Assembly: GCA_015680685.1 (NCBI GenBank)
Contig: MNCI01030106.1
Location: forward strand, 100,400 to 164,399
Source of the DNA: Gnetum montanum
Taxonomy: Eukaryota > Streptophyta > Gnetopsida > Gnetales > Gnetaceae
Direction: 5' to 3'
Length of the DNA: 64,000 nt
This document shows positions 11,340 to 24,331 of this stretch, in pieces. The notes beneath the pieces were generated by a model. It was not told the origin of the DNA, made no database searches, and saw only the letters and a list, made by a program, of their open reading frames with translations. The first letter of the stretch is position 1; the number at the start of each line of letters is the position of its first letter. Made by a program: the position numbers and the translations under genes.

Positions 11340-12235
11340 TGATGAGTGGTGATGTACACCTACATCCAACCATACAAATCACAAAGCACTCATATGCAAT
11401 CTGGTTGAATTTTGTGAACTTTATCATTTCCAATGCTTGAGTCCCTTAGGAAGAGAATCTGGCCTTAAGGTCAATTGTTGTCTTTTCAATTATACTTGTG
11501 ACATTCATTGGTATGGTTAAGTGTAACTGAGACATTCAATTTTTATCATTTTGTGTTTTATAGTTTAGTGCTTGAAATGTAGATAAAAGGAATTTGATTA
11601 ACTAATCTAAATTAACTAATTAACTAGCATTTAACTAATCCTAACATAAGCATCTGATCCCACTTTCTGTACATGTCTTGAACCCATGTATCTGCTATTG
11701 GATGACCAAGCACTACACTACTAGGCATACCAAGCAATAATGCTACTAGGATTACCAAGTGAATACGTGTTATGCTCAAAGCGATCGTACTTATGTGTGT
11801 AATCTATCTGGCTTAATTTCTTCATTAATGTAATAAATGGAAAATATTTAATAACTAATGAAAAATATTTAATAAATAATTAAAAACATTGAATGCATGA
11901 TTGAATAGTTAATCTATCCAAAGGGTTGCAATGTTTATCAAAAAGCTCATCTTTATTGCCACACACACTATCGTGCTTAGATACAACAATGCTCAAATAA
12001 AGATCCGTACACTTAATAACTCCTACTGTGCACACTTGACCAAAAATTCTAACTTTCAAATGGAAAAACTACAAGAGGTTCACTACAACTACAATCTCTA
12101 ATTTCCATAAATGTGGTTGCACGCACATATTTATAGCTAGAAAATAACACTACATCGATGGGGCCTTGTTGATGCATGGTCAGATGTGTCGATGAGGCCT
12201 TGTCGATGCAACCAATTGAATGAAACTCATTAATG
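11340..12235 (-). mobile_element. Element A: 5' LTR
   Basis: The left end is TGATGAGTGGTG next to the primer site. The right end is fuzzy, near actcatta at about 12235. It aligns along its length with the LTRs at 13146, 15658, 30178 and 59946 through shared phrases such as 'tggttaagtgtaa', 'ctaatcctaacataag' and 'attaccaagtgaatacgtg'. A minus-strand TATA box (TATAAATA) lies near 12127-12135. Its U3 side holds repeated 'gaTGAGGCCTTGtcgatgc' motifs. Confidence 0.8.
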
Positions 12236-13145
12236 AGTTTGTAGTTAGTCATGGACGTATGATAAAACATCATATGTTGGGTAGCTACATTGATGCATGG
12301 TAGTAAATGCATCCTTGGATGCATTGGTACATATGCATTAACACTCTATCACCTGAAATCTATCTATATGCACATACCATTTGCATTGGGAAGAAATTTA
12401 GTTAGTAGTGTAGTAAAGCTCTTGTAGTTTTTTTTATAGAAATTAGTTAAATTTTCTTTTTAGTGCTTGTACCATAGATTGAATTAATTGTAGAGTAGTT
12501 TATTTGAGTGGAAGATGTACCTAGATAGTTCTTCCTCACAGTAATAAAATCAAGATTTATTGATTCCATTGCAGCACTTAGAATAGCATTTAGTTTGTTT
12601 TCTAGCACTTTACTTTCTTGCACTTAGGAATTTAATATTTTATTCCATAGTAACGTAAGTATGACTACTTTAAGAATAATATATTAATGCTTGGTAATCA
12701 CAGTAGTGATTACCAAAATATATTTTTACATTAGCCAAGAATCATCATGATAAGTAATGATTTTTTTTGAAGTAATGATCCTTATTATACCATGGTGGAA
12801 ATCTCTTTAATGCTAACAAATTGAATTTTAAACAAGGGAAGGAGAATGATGATTTTATTAATGCTTTAGTACAAAATGAAAAGTAGAATGAAGATTTGTA
12901 GAAATAAATGCAAGACCAAAACAAGATTACTAAAGCATTGAAATAGTATCAATATAAGGTATTACAAGCTTTGTAGTTGGCTAAGAGACAATTTAATAAC
13001 TCTAAATTCTAAAGCAAAAAAAAAAAAATCACTCTTGCCATTTCATCAAATCAAAAATTTTTAAACAAAGTCTAAGAGATCACAACAAAAAAGTAGAGCT
13101 AAATAATCATAATAAAGTCTTTTTAGCATTGGTTGCTATACTAAT
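12236..13145. other. Unassigned AT-rich spacer between LTRs
   Basis: No gene is recognised. A stop-riddled plus-strand frame at about 12790-13020 has a Lys/Gln/Asn-rich helical character (NKITKALK, LAKRQFNNSKF), which could be a trace of a gag-like ORF. The last ~30 bases before 13146 (minus strand) may be a damaged tRNA-Asp primer site, with 'accaatgctaaaaagact' resembling its 3' half plus flank. Confidence 0.35.
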
Positions 13146-13991
13146 TGATGAGCAACAAGTATACCCTACACCCAACCATATGAATTACAAGTGTGCACTA
13201 GTGATCCAATTGAATTCCATGGACTTAGTCTCTAAATTCTCCTATATACAAAGATTGTGAACCTAAGGGTCATGTGATTGTTGTCTTTCTAGCTTTCACT
13301 TGTATATGCTCTTACATATGGTCAAGTGTGAGTTCAAGTATATGATATTTATTTTTGTTTATGTTTTTATATTTTTATCTTAAGTTGTAGGTAAAAAGAT
13401 GAGCGATTAAGGATTAATTATTTTTAACTACCAAACTATTCTAAAGGCTAACTATCCTAACATAAGTGGTTAATTCCACCTTCCATACATATCCTAAAAT
13501 AGTACTAATACTACTAGGTTACCAAGTGGTGATTACTAGGTGTACCAAATGGCCACTACTGGGATTATCAAGATTTGTACATTATGCTCAAAGTGGACGT
13601 ACATATGTTTTTATGATTAATTACTTTTTATTATTATAACATAGAACATAAAATGCATGTAAAGTAAAACGATGATAAGAGAGATTAATCTAATCTAACG
13701 ACTGCAATGAATGTCAAAAATCTCATCTTTATTTTTGTTCACATCAAAGTGTTCAGGTACATGATGCTTGAATAAAGATTCATACAATCTCTTAATTCAC
13801 ACTACAAGCACCCAAATGGAAAACATTTTAAATCTAGAAACAAAAAATGATAAGAGAATTGTTATACTATGGACTTAACCTACCATAAATGTGGTGGATA
13901 CATGCATTTATATAGGGTTGACTTGTATTTGTGGTGATGGGGATACCTCGATAGGGCTATGTCAATGCAACTAGTTAACTATGCCTCATCA
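13146..13991 (-). mobile_element. LTR of the TGATGAG family (3' LTR of accessory-ORF element 1)
   Basis: It begins TGATGAGCAACAAG and ends GCCTCATCA. The adjoining 'taccccca' on the plus strand is a good polypurine tract (TGGGGGTA) on the minus strand, which places the internal region to the right. A TATA-like 'tttatatag' lies near 13911-13919. It aligns with the other family LTRs. Confidence 0.8.
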
Positions 13992-15657
13992 TACCCCCAA
14001 GAATGACTAAAAATTCATTCCTAAGTTAAGAGAAATAGAATTGAGCTTCTTAAAAAATTGGGAAAATATGAAATTTATTAACCAAAAGATAATAGAGTAA
14101 CTAACCAAATGACTTTGAGTGTCAGATTGTATAGAATTACAAAATTGGTGTCCATGACAACAAAAATAGTTACCCTTATAAAAAAAATGATAAAATGTTC
14201 CCTTAGATTTTTGAAGATGAGGAAAAATTCAAATAGTGCCAAGAGGTAGAGGCTCTTGGGGCATTGAAGGACCTTTGCCAAGCTTTGGTGCTCATGGCGA
14301 TGGAGGTGGCTGAGGCTATCATGCTACTTCTGCTACTACTAGTGGAAGTCTAAAAACATCCAATAATACTGTCATCTTCTCCTCCTTGCTCCATGGGTCA
14401 TATGTAGTCCATGCAACTTTCCTAATTTGGGCTAGTATAGGGATATCCCATGGGCATGCTATTGTTAGGAACATCACCTTGGCATTAATAAAACATTGCA
14501 CATGGTAGTTATTCATTCTCTTGGCCAAGTTCTTAGCGATAAATCATTGATCGATGAATATACTTCTAAGAACTTCAAGATCCACATTGGCTACCTCCAA
14601 TTGCTATTTTGTCCCATTTTTATGCTTGAATTATATCTTGTACAATAGATAAGAACTCACCACCTACTTCTCTAATTTTATTCTTGACCTCCCTATGGTA
14701 AGCATAGCCAAGTTTGCATCTTAGAGGTTGGCAAGCTCCATATAATTTATCATCTCCTCAATTTGCAAATCCTTCAGATAGATTTTAGCTTTGTTGTATG
14801 TGTTTAAGTCATCAAAGATTAACTATCATACATCACCTCTTTTCTAGAGTTATTAGAGGGTCTCATTTATCTTTGCCATAGCCAGGTATCTCCTTTGTGT
14901 TCTCATCCTCGAGGAACCCAACCAAGTCCCTGTAATGATTTTTGACTTGTTCAAATTTTAGGGTCTTATTTTTCCAAGCGATTACCTCAATGGCCATTTT
15001 CTAATGAAGCACTTGGACTTCCAACATCAAGATATTTATGTTATTTGCTTCCAATCTCCTCAAGTCAGTGTTCACCTTGGCTAGTTACTCTTGCTACTGT
15101 CAAATGAATTCAGCCATTTGGTCTTTTTAATGTTTAACATTGCATAGATGATGAATGTTCTTAGTGAGGACTAAGTTTTCTTTGTAGACTTGAGCTAGGT
15201 CCTTATTGGTGTTAAATGACAAGACTTTCAATAAGAAGGTGTCAAATACTATGGCCTCCTTTGCATTCTCAACCTCTCTAAGTCTTTGTTAAAGCTGTTG
15301 AAAAGCTTCATTTTGCATGAGGTCTAGGTTGAGAATGATGGGGTCAGAGAGATGGATCCACAACTTTGCAACTTCGATAGCCAACCATTGTTTTTTGATG
15401 ATGGTTGCCTACAATTGGGCATTGGTAATGATTAGTTGGCCCTCTGTCTCAAACAACACTGACTATGTTGCTATGATTTCATCCAAGAGATCAAAGATCT
15501 CTAGAAGTAGTTGCCTAGTTCCCACTAGTCTTTACAATACTTCCTCATGTTGGGATGCACTAAATTGATCACTTTTCACTCCTATAGATGTTTGAACATT
15601 TTCCATGGTGATAATGTCTAGTACCATTGCCACAAGAGCATTTAGGGCCTTGGCCAC
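13992..15657 (-). pseudogene. Accessory coiled-coil ORF, copy 1 (non-autonomous retroelement)
   Basis: A single minus-strand frame can be followed for about 900 bases from 15635 to about 14750 with many stop codons but almost no frameshift. It includes LDIITMENVQTSIGVKSDQF, LLEIFDLLDEIIAT and FLLKVLSFNTNKDLAQVYKE. A later part in 14319-14528 reads MAKRMNNYHV and ACPWDIPILAQIRKVAW, with DPWSKEEKM and RLPLVVAEVA at the end. Copy 2 (16501-18960) and copy 3 (60866-61477) show the same blocks. The protein is helical and rich in Glu, Gln and Leu, so a coiled coil is likely. Most stops replace Gln-type codons. It occupies the whole space between two LTRs and no gag or pol is present. Its right end is cut off directly by the LTR at 15658. 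Function is unknown; an env-like or accessory retroelement protein is the simplest guess. Confidence 0.55.
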
Positions 15658-16500
15658 TGATGAGCAGTTGAAGGTACCCCTATGTCAAACCATACAAATC
15701 ACGAAGCATTCACATGCAATCCAATTGAATTTCATAGAATCTTTAATTTCTAGTACACTAATATTCTAAGAAGTGAACCTTGCCCTAATAGTCAATTGTT
15801 GTATGCCCAATTACACTTTTTGAAGTACAAAGTTATGGTTAAGTGTAATCAAGGCATATGATTTTTGTCATTTTATGTTTTATGTTCTTGGGTGCATAAA
15901 GAGAGAGATAGAGTAGTTAAATAACTAATTTAATTTAACTAAATAAATAATATCTAACTAGTCCTAACATAAGAATTTAATCCCACTTTTCTTACACATC
16001 CTAAACCCATGTATTCACTACTAGGTTACCAAGTGCTATGCTACTGGGTGCACCAAGCCATAATGCTACTAAGACTACCAAGTGAATACGTGTTATGCTC
16101 GAAGCAATCGTACTTATGTATTTAGTCTATCTATATTATCTTTCTTAATTATTGGAACACTGAATAAATAACTAGAAACATAAAATGCATGAATCAAATA
16201 TCTAAACTATCTAGAATGCTATAAGGTTTATCAAGAACCTCATCTTTATTGCTACACACACTATCATGCTTAGGTACAATAGTGCTCAAATGAAGTTCCG
16301 TACACTTAATGACTCGTACTATGGGCACTCAGGAAAACGTTCTAACTTTTGAATGTAAAAACTATAAGATTTCAACTACTACTATGACTTCTAATGCCCA
16401 TAAAAATGGTTGGGAGCTTGTATTTATAGTTTTTGCTCTTGGGGTACATCAACAATCACATTAGTGGGGGCCCATCAACGCAACACTTTGATGCTCATCA
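15658..16500 (-). mobile_element. LTR of the TGATGAG family (3' LTR of accessory-ORF element 2)
   Basis: It begins TGATGAGCAGTTG and ends GATGCTCATCA. The next plus-strand bases, 'taacccccatgactg', are the complement of a polypurine tract, so its internal region is on the right. A TATA box (TATAAATA on the minus strand) lies near 16413-16421. On the left it abuts coding sequence of copy 1 rather than a primer site, as if this element had inserted into copy 1. Confidence 0.8.
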
Positions 16501-18960
16501 TAACCCCCATGACTGAATGAAAACTTGTCCTCAAGTTCCTTTAAAAAATTAGAAAGGTATGGAATTATTGACTGACTCTTAACAAAAAAAACTACCTTGA
16601 AAAAAATAAGTGCTTGAGTGTACAGATAACACATTACAAAAATTATGGTGTTCATGATATAAAATTGAACACCATGATGTGACTACATAAAAATTAGATA
16701 ATGCATGATCTAATTACATGAAGGTAATGGAAAAGATCATATAGTCCCAAGTAGTGAAGGCTCTTGAGGTTTTGAAGGACCTTTACTAGCTTCAGGTATG
16801 TGTAGGATCTAAGGTGACTATAGTTGTCTTGTTGCAGCTATAAACTCTGGTGGAATGTGAAAGGCATTAGGTAATGCCTTCATCTTCTCCTCCTTACTTC
16901 AAGGATCATTCATAGTTGACATGACATTATCAATGTGGGTTGGAATGGGGACATCCCACAAATAGGACATTATTGGAAACATCTCCTTTACATTAACAAA
17001 CCAGGCAATGAACTATTTGCGTTCAATGTCAAACACCTTGACTACATTCTATAGCTCTTAGTAGTTGTTCATCCTCCTGGCTAGGTTCTTAGTAGTTGAT
17101 CATTGATCAGTGAATCATGCCTTGAGAACTTCAAGTTCAGCATTTGCCATTGTAAGCTTTTGCTTGGTGTCTTTGTGATGCTTGAACTTGGCCTTGTACA
17201 ACAACTAGGAGCTAGCCATTTATCTCTTGAGCTCTAACCATGGTTTTCCAATAGTCAACATGGCCAAATTTGCATAACGAAGATTGACAAACTCCATGTA
17301 CTCCATCATCTCCTCGATTTGCAACTCCTTGTTGCAAATTTCTACTTTTTTATAGGTGTCTATCCCATCAATGATGGGTTGCCATAATTCTCTTCCTTGT
17401 TGGAGTTGTAGGAGTGTTTTGTTCAATTTTTCCTTCATCAATTGGATGTGTTTTTCATTTACTTTTTTTGTAGACCGATCTATTCTTTGTAATGATCCTT
17501 ATCTCTCTCAAATTTGAGAGCCTTTGATTTCTAGATAGCTACCTTGATCACAATTTTCTGGTGAAACACATAGACCTCCTCCATGGAGAGATTTCCATTT
17601 TCTATTGCCAATCTTCTCAATTCTATATTTTCTTTAGCTAGTTGCTCTTGCTATTGATGGATGAAATAAGTTAATTATTTCTTGTGCTTATTAGTATTTC
17701 ACAGGTGATGATTTTCTACGATCAACTAGACATTCTCCTAGTAGGTCTAATCCAAGGATTTTTTGGATTTTATGTTATGTGGCCTTTGCCAAGGATCGAT
17801 AGAACACCACCACCTCCATTACACCATCTACCCTTTTGAGTTTGATGTGAAGCTATTCCATAGCTTCGTCTCTTGTCAATGCGAGGTTGAAAAATGCAAG
17901 ATCGGTAATATGGGCTCTTAATTTGATAACTTTAGCAACCAATCTTTCATTTAGTTTCTTGGCTATTTTGAGTTGCCCCTCCCAAATGATATTCTTTCCC
18001 CTTGCCTTAAGCAGCTCCAACTAGGTTGTAGTGATGTTGTATGGAAGGTCAAAGACATCTAGAAATGGTTGCATGGTTTCCACCAATTGATCCAACAGTT
18101 CTTTATGTTGTGTTGCATTTATTCTATTGCTTATGGTTCCTATGGAAATTTGCACATCCTTGAGTGTAGTGACATCTAAGTACAAATGTCATAGGTTCAT
18201 TGAGTATTTTGGTAATCCTATTAGTGACCACTTCTGCTGCTGTCTCTTGCCCTTGTTGCTACATCACCAAAACTGTTACCCTCTCACCCTCCTCTAAGTG
18301 CACTGAGAAAGTCACAACATTCCCAAAGATCTTTGGGAGTGACAATTGTTCTGCAAGAGATACTATGACCTCTCTGGCACTTAGATTGAACCTTGTGGGT
18401 AGCTACATTCTTTGTGCAAAGAAAATGACTTCACCTCCACCCATCAAATTGATTGTTCGGGCCACCTCATTGAGGTGAATCATTGCTGGTCTATAGATAG
18501 ATGGGTCCCCACCACTCATTCTTACTTGTTGCTCTTGTTTACTAAAGAGCCATTCCCAATATATGTGTAACCAATGGTCAATTGCAGCAATGTCTGGCAC
18601 TATTTTCTAAGTGGCAGGTAAAGGTGGTGGCTACTATTTCTCTTGTTGGATAGTGGTTGCAAGCATCTTATCGTTCATCATTTCTACCCAGTTAGTAGCT
18701 ATAAAAATTTAGACAATATCATTAGTATAATGGACTATCCCTCCCCTTCAACAGAGTTTCCTAATGAGACATGGAAAGTGGAGTGCCTTCCTTCCATGTT
18801 CATTTTCTTTAAATTTCTTGTCCATATCTAGATATATCACTTGTGGAAGGTTAACTGGGAATCTCCCACTTAAAGTGGTGCATGCTTGAGCAGAGAAGGT
18901 GGTGATTTTGCTTGGCCTCATTGTGAGATTGAGGTGGAAAGGACCTAGAATGGAAAGGGG
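16501..18960 (-). pseudogene. Accessory ORF, copy 2: plant-transposon-like domain plus coiled coil
   Basis: This is the fullest copy. Reading leftward from about 18915, the N-terminal part gives TTLSGRFPVNLPQVIYLDMD and, further on, ALHFPCLIRKLC. That resembles the 'putative plant transposon protein' domain (PF20167-like) seen in ORFs of plant gypsy elements; this is a judgement from memory. Next come MPDIAAIDHWLHIYWEWLFS (18403-18600) and ARTINLMGGGEVIFFAQRM. A long helical part follows (LDVTTLKDVQISIGTISN, LLDQLVETMQPFLDVFDLPY, ERLVAKVIKLRAHITDLAFF). Then comes a Lys/Glu-rich segment at 17220-17441 and a C-terminal block (WDVPIPTHIDNVM, SKEEKMKAL) at about 16870-16960. Total span is about 700 codons with roughly a dozen stops. 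The 5' LTR on the right was not found. Role unknown. Confidence 0.5.
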
Positions 18961-21900
18961 CCAAGAATAGCCCCAAGAAGAACCAAAATAGAGTTATTTT
19001 TCCATTATTCCAAGTAGTAGACTTCATGCATCATCGCATTGCCTTTCTCATGATTATTTTAATCATAGATTTTTGTATCATTCATTATTGAATACACTAC
19101 AAGAATCTTTACATATGAATAGAGTTCTATGAATATAAGAAGCTTCAATGGTATATGAACTAAACTATAATGATGCATAGGACAAAAGAGTTGTTCGATT
19201 CAATTGTTTGATTTAATAAAAAGTGCATAGAATTCAAAATACCCAATAGATAAGCAATCAAACAATGTAAGTTCTAGCATTATTATTTGTATACTTACAA
19301 AATATTTCAAATCCATTGAATGTAGAAAGTCATGTGCTTTTCCTTATTTTCAACTACTTACCTTTATCCTTTGTCTTTCCTTATAGGTTCTATGGATATA
19401 AATGTTGTAACATTCCTATGTATTTCCTACTTATAAAATCTAATATATAGATCTAAAAATTGTTTACATTAAGCTCTTTTACCAACCTACCATGTTCAAA
19501 AAATTCTCATGCTTGCAAAAACCTAATGATGAAAAGGTGCTAAAGAAGTATCTTAGGATTATTAGTCTATCACTAATAATTCTAGTTGTACCAATTTGAA
19601 AAAAAACTCATGATGGATGGATGCTACTATAAATGAAGACATAACTACTATAAAAGAATGTCATATCTTGTATGAATTATCTTGTGTTTTTTTTAAAATA
19701 AAAATTAAGTGTTTCATATGAGCTATATAAGAAGGTTCTCACAAATGTAAACAAAATAGAAAAAGGTGAAAGTTATACACCATTTATTAATGCTTATAAG
19801 AAATTACCACTTCCCTTGAAGAAAGTATCCTTACTTCAACTTATTTAACCATATAATTACAATATGAATAACAAGCAACATCTTCTTGGAGTTTGCAATT
19901 GTCAAAGATTATTATATGTTTGTCCCTTATATTAAATGTTGTATAAGTGCAAGCGTTTTACTACACAAGTTCTATGATTTTTTTTTGCATTGATTTCTCT
20001 AAAATAAAAACAAGTATCCACTCTTCATCCTATTCATTTTGTTTTTTATTATTACATAACTATATGCATTCTCTTACTTCATTTTGATTTAATAATACCA
20101 CATTTTAGCTATATGACTATATAGTTCAACATCATCGTCATCTTAACCTTGTTCCAAAAAAATGAAGTTGGCTACATGAGTTCTCTTTTGATATTTACCT
20201 TTAGGAAGAAATAGATACTTGTTTATTTGATATTTATTTAGGTCATATTCAATTGTCTTTTTCCATGCCCTTTTTAATCTTCCTTTTAGTGGCTTTCTTG
20301 GAAACAAACTTTTTTAATAGATAAATTATTTAATCTTTTTTTCATAGATCCAAGCCATCTAGAATGTCATTCCTATAGCTCATTTAAAATAAAAGCTACT
20401 CAAAGTCTTCCTCTAAAATTCTTATTATCCAATCTATCTCTTCTTGTAGCATTTAACATTAAAAAAAGCATTTACATTTCTAGTACACTAATTTGTTAGT
20501 ACACCTCATGCATTACCTCCTAGGAGGCAACACATATATTACACTTTCTTAACATAAACATAAAAGGATCATCACCCAAAGGATCAATGCTTATCATGCC
20601 ATGGCAGGGTCCTTAGAGGATGGTGAATGAGAAAAAACCTAATCTCTTATAAGTAGGTTCACCCAAGCTTGACCTAGGTCTCACAAATTAAAAAATAAGC
20701 ACCTTAACATCTATGAAATGTTCTCAACATGATTTCGACCTCAGTTTGGCCAGAAGTGCACTTAGGTGATAGTGCCTAGGAGGTAGCACAACCCTTCCAT
20801 TTTGAATCTAAACATTTTGAATGCCAAAGGGGGAAAGCTCATTTCTCACCTTTGTTTCTTGATTTTACTTTAGCTTATTGGGCATGAAGAGCTTCTCCTC
20901 CCTTGGGCAAGTATGTTAATTATATGTTTTTGTTGTGTTTTTTAAGTGATTGCTTCACTATGAAGTGAGACTTTGTCAGAGTATTTTAAGTGATTTGTTT
21001 CACAACCTAAAATTACTTGATGTATAGTTCACTCTTGGCAGAATGAATAAAGCTTTTGATTTTCCTTTTGGTTTTTTAATATGTTTGGATGTTTATCATG
21101 AAAAATACTAAAATTATGAGATCAATGACTATCATTAATTAACTAATTATTTAGTTTATTATTAGTATTCTTTACTTAATTTGTTCATTAGTAGTTAATT
21201 GTGTGGAGTTGCAATGATTCAATCTTTTTTGAAGAGGCTGCATCTGTACAACATGGTATTAGATCATCAACAATACAATTGTTAATTACTTCCATATGTG
21301 AGGCATTATACCTATCCCACAAGAGATGGTGCAACACATGTATTTAATTATATTTGAAATGTGAATGTTATGTTTTTTTTGCAAGGGATTGAAATGAGTG
21401 TATCTATTTACTAGCTATTCTTTAAATAAAAAACATAAAAATTATAAACATTCTATTTCCCCACCATTACAACATGGGTTACTTTTGTACCATATGTATA
21501 ATATGTATTATAATATTTTTTATCCTTTTTAACATGCAACAACAATACACAAGTAAACTATGTAAGCACTTATGTTTCTTTTTTATACTAATAATCAATT
21601 CGCTATGTGTTTCGAATGATACATTCCTTATGCTTTTGGCCAAGGAAGCCCCTATCAATGGGGATGGAGAAGGTAGCAAAAAAATAATTTTCATACATGT
21701 GCAACAAATTTAGGCTAGACAACAAAGTTGTACAAACCTTTAGTATTCATTAGCTCTCTCAAGATAGTCTACTAGCCCATAGTAGATTGAACGAGAAATA
21801 AGAAATAATAGCATTAGCTACCACCAAGGAATAATATATCAATAACAAGTATGGACCTTTAACTAGATGGTTAGCTTACAACACCTTGCACTAGCACTCT

Positions 21901-22060
21901 ACGCATTCTAGCCTTGAGGTGTTGTTCCAAGCATATTCCTAATTCTAGACTTTGAAATTGAGCAAAGTATTTTGAATATTTTCCACCATTATTTCCCAAG
22001 AAATCCTAATGTTGTGTGTATGAAGATGGAGAAGAATCTTATGGACTGAATTCATTTGTC
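18960..22060. other. Long AT-rich stretch without recognised genes
   Basis: No conserved domain was seen on either strand. Short open frames (for example 21474-21713) look like chance. The stretch at 20500-20930 is slightly less AT-rich and reads like low-copy non-coding DNA. The 5' part of accessory-ORF element 2 may extend into the first few hundred bases. Confidence 0.4.
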
Positions 22061-22690
22061 AAAATTTTGTTGAGATCACTTCCATTGCCGAATGACAAAA
22101 CAAGAGTCTATGAGTAGCTCAAAAAGTCAAATTTGCAAGCTGGCATGGGATACTCCCACTCAATATGTCCAACCCCAAATAAAGGTTTGACAAGTTGGTG
22201 AGATTTCCAAGTTCTTGCAGCATACCTCCACTTTTCAGCCATTAAAGTTTAGCGATATTTGCTAGTTCCTTAGGATTGATTAATTGTAAAGTCTAGGTTT
22301 CTTGTAATTGAAAGGCTTTCAAGATGTGCTAATTTTGTTAGAGATGAAGGTATTGGGCTACTTCCATTGAAGAAATACATATAAATTTGTTGGAGGTGTG
22401 TGAGATTTCCAAGCTTCCATGGAATAATTCCACTCAACATACAAATGGTTAAAGATATCTCCACCAAATTGGTAAGATTTTCCAATTCCCATGGGTTATT
22501 ATTGTTGCTAACATCTTCTTCTACTTTCAAATGTAAGCTCTAAAGATGGATCAAATGATTTCCCACCCATGATGGTATGAGGTTTGAGAAGCCATTAGCA
22601 TTCCACTAGGATAGACTTAGAGATGGTGAAGCTAACTTAATTTTCCTAACTCTTCTAGAATACCCCTTTTCAAATTGCATGTGATGTGTG
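22060..22690 (-). pseudogene. Leucine-rich-repeat receptor-like fragment
   Basis: The open part 22270-22530 reads NLTNLVEISLTICMLSGIIP, WKLGNLTHLQQIYMYFFNGS and SSLTKLAHLESLSI. This is the 24-residue plant-type LRR ('LGNLT.L..L.L....L.G.IP.') of LRR receptor kinases and receptor-like proteins. Further repeats flank it. Downstream (about 22130-22260) comes LQELGNLTNLSNLYLGLDIL with SGSIPCQLANLT; upstream (about 22550-22680) there is FSNLIPSWVGNHLIHL. They are separated by stops. About six repeats survive; there is no signal peptide, transmembrane segment or kinase. It is probably a gene fragment carried or left between elements. The LRR call is firm; receptor type is inference. Confidence 0.75.
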
Positions 22691-24331
22691 AAAAATTACA
22701 TTTTATTGTTAAAACATTGGCTACATAAAAATGGATCATTTTTAATAATTAATTCATTCATGTTAGTGTTGGGCATGGGGTACAGTAAAGATCCATTGAG
22801 GTTTTCTTGAAAATTAAATAGCCATGCCAATAATTAATGGTAGGTTCCATTCATCTAAATGGATGCTATGTCTAATAATACTTGACTTTTTATAGGTTGA
22901 AAAGGCACAAGACAAAATGATGTTAATGGTAATGATGATGAAGTTGTCCATCACGTAGGTTGTAAGGCAATTGGATTAAGAATTTTCTAATCCTTAACTT
23001 TTTCATCTTGGATGATTATAAAATAAAATGAAGTTTTATTACTTTAAAAAATTTATAGGGTCTATTAAACAGATATTACATTTTCATAAGTAATAAAGAT
23101 AGACTGTACAAATTGATCAAACACCAATGAAGCATCAAAAACAAATAAAACTTTTTGTTGGAACATATGCAACTTATACGGCTATCTTAAATCGGTAGTC
23201 ATAACATAAGAAAAAAACATATATAATTCATCGTCAAGAGCTACATAACCTACAAATGCATTCTTTTCAGCACAAGAACTTAAGTGAACATTGTTGATAG
23301 CATGCATTCCAATATTTTCTAGAAATAGCACCTGAGTGACAATCAACTTTTATATCTAATTTATTAGATGTAATGTGGTGTAAATAAAATTCTCTTGCTT
23401 TCCACATTAAACCATATTATGAAAATTCTACCAAAACATGAAAATGTGATTCAATAATTTCACTATCCATATGTTTTATATGCAAATAAATGTAAAGACA
23501 AATCTAAAATAGCTAAATTTTACCACTGCATATATATTGATGAAAAAAAAACATTTGGATTATAGCCCATGTTTGTCAGATTTAATGTTTTTGGAGCAAG
23601 ATATTTTTCCACAAGAGGCTTTCTATCTTAAATTTACTCTTTTGCTAATTTAGATAAACCCATAATTCAAAGCCCTTAGGTAAGAATTCTAATTAAACAA
23701 TGGAATAGACCATTTTTATTAAAACAAATTACAAAAGAAAACAAAGAGTAAGAAATTTACTATGGAGAAAGGTCCTTGGATCTAGTAACCCAACTTGTAA
23801 TGGAATAACACATTAAAATTTAAAAGAATACTATAATAAAGTATACATGTACATAGAAAAGAAAACAAAATGAAACAATGATCAATTTGTTTTATGCATG
23901 TTATTATCTTCTTTTGGATTCTTTCTGTTCTATTGTCCACGTTCAACTTGAAGTTTTAAGAAACTTATAATACAAAGTCTTCATAGTACTGTTGTCTTCT
24001 TCTCATCTATTTTAAATTTTTCATCATATTATCTAGATTTTTTGTTCATAAAATTCAAAAGAAAAGGTGTCTGAAAGAAAAAAAATATTTACATATTAAA
24101 TAAACAATTTTAGCCATTAAAAATACTTTCATTGTAAAGGGGCAAGTACACATCATCACATTTTCATTCCTAATAAAATATACTTGTATTTAGATCTTAT
24201 AAGTTCACATTGTGTAAAGTTAAAGGAAAAAATAAAATTATGTCCACATACTTAATAAAATACACTTCAGTTTCAAATTATTTATTATGTTAATACCTCT
24301 AATGAAAAATTCTTAAGTGAAAGTACAATTC
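22690..24331. other. AT-rich intergenic stretch, nothing recognised
   Basis: No domain-bearing frame, LTR pair or structured repeat was seen on either strand. Confidence 0.4.

Noticed and set aside
12790-13020. A separate plus-strand gag gene
   Set aside because: Too many stops and no conserved Gag block; left only as a remark.
19400-20450. A possible transposase or pol on the minus strand
   Set aside because: Translation in all frames gave no catalytic motif or ordered domain blocks.
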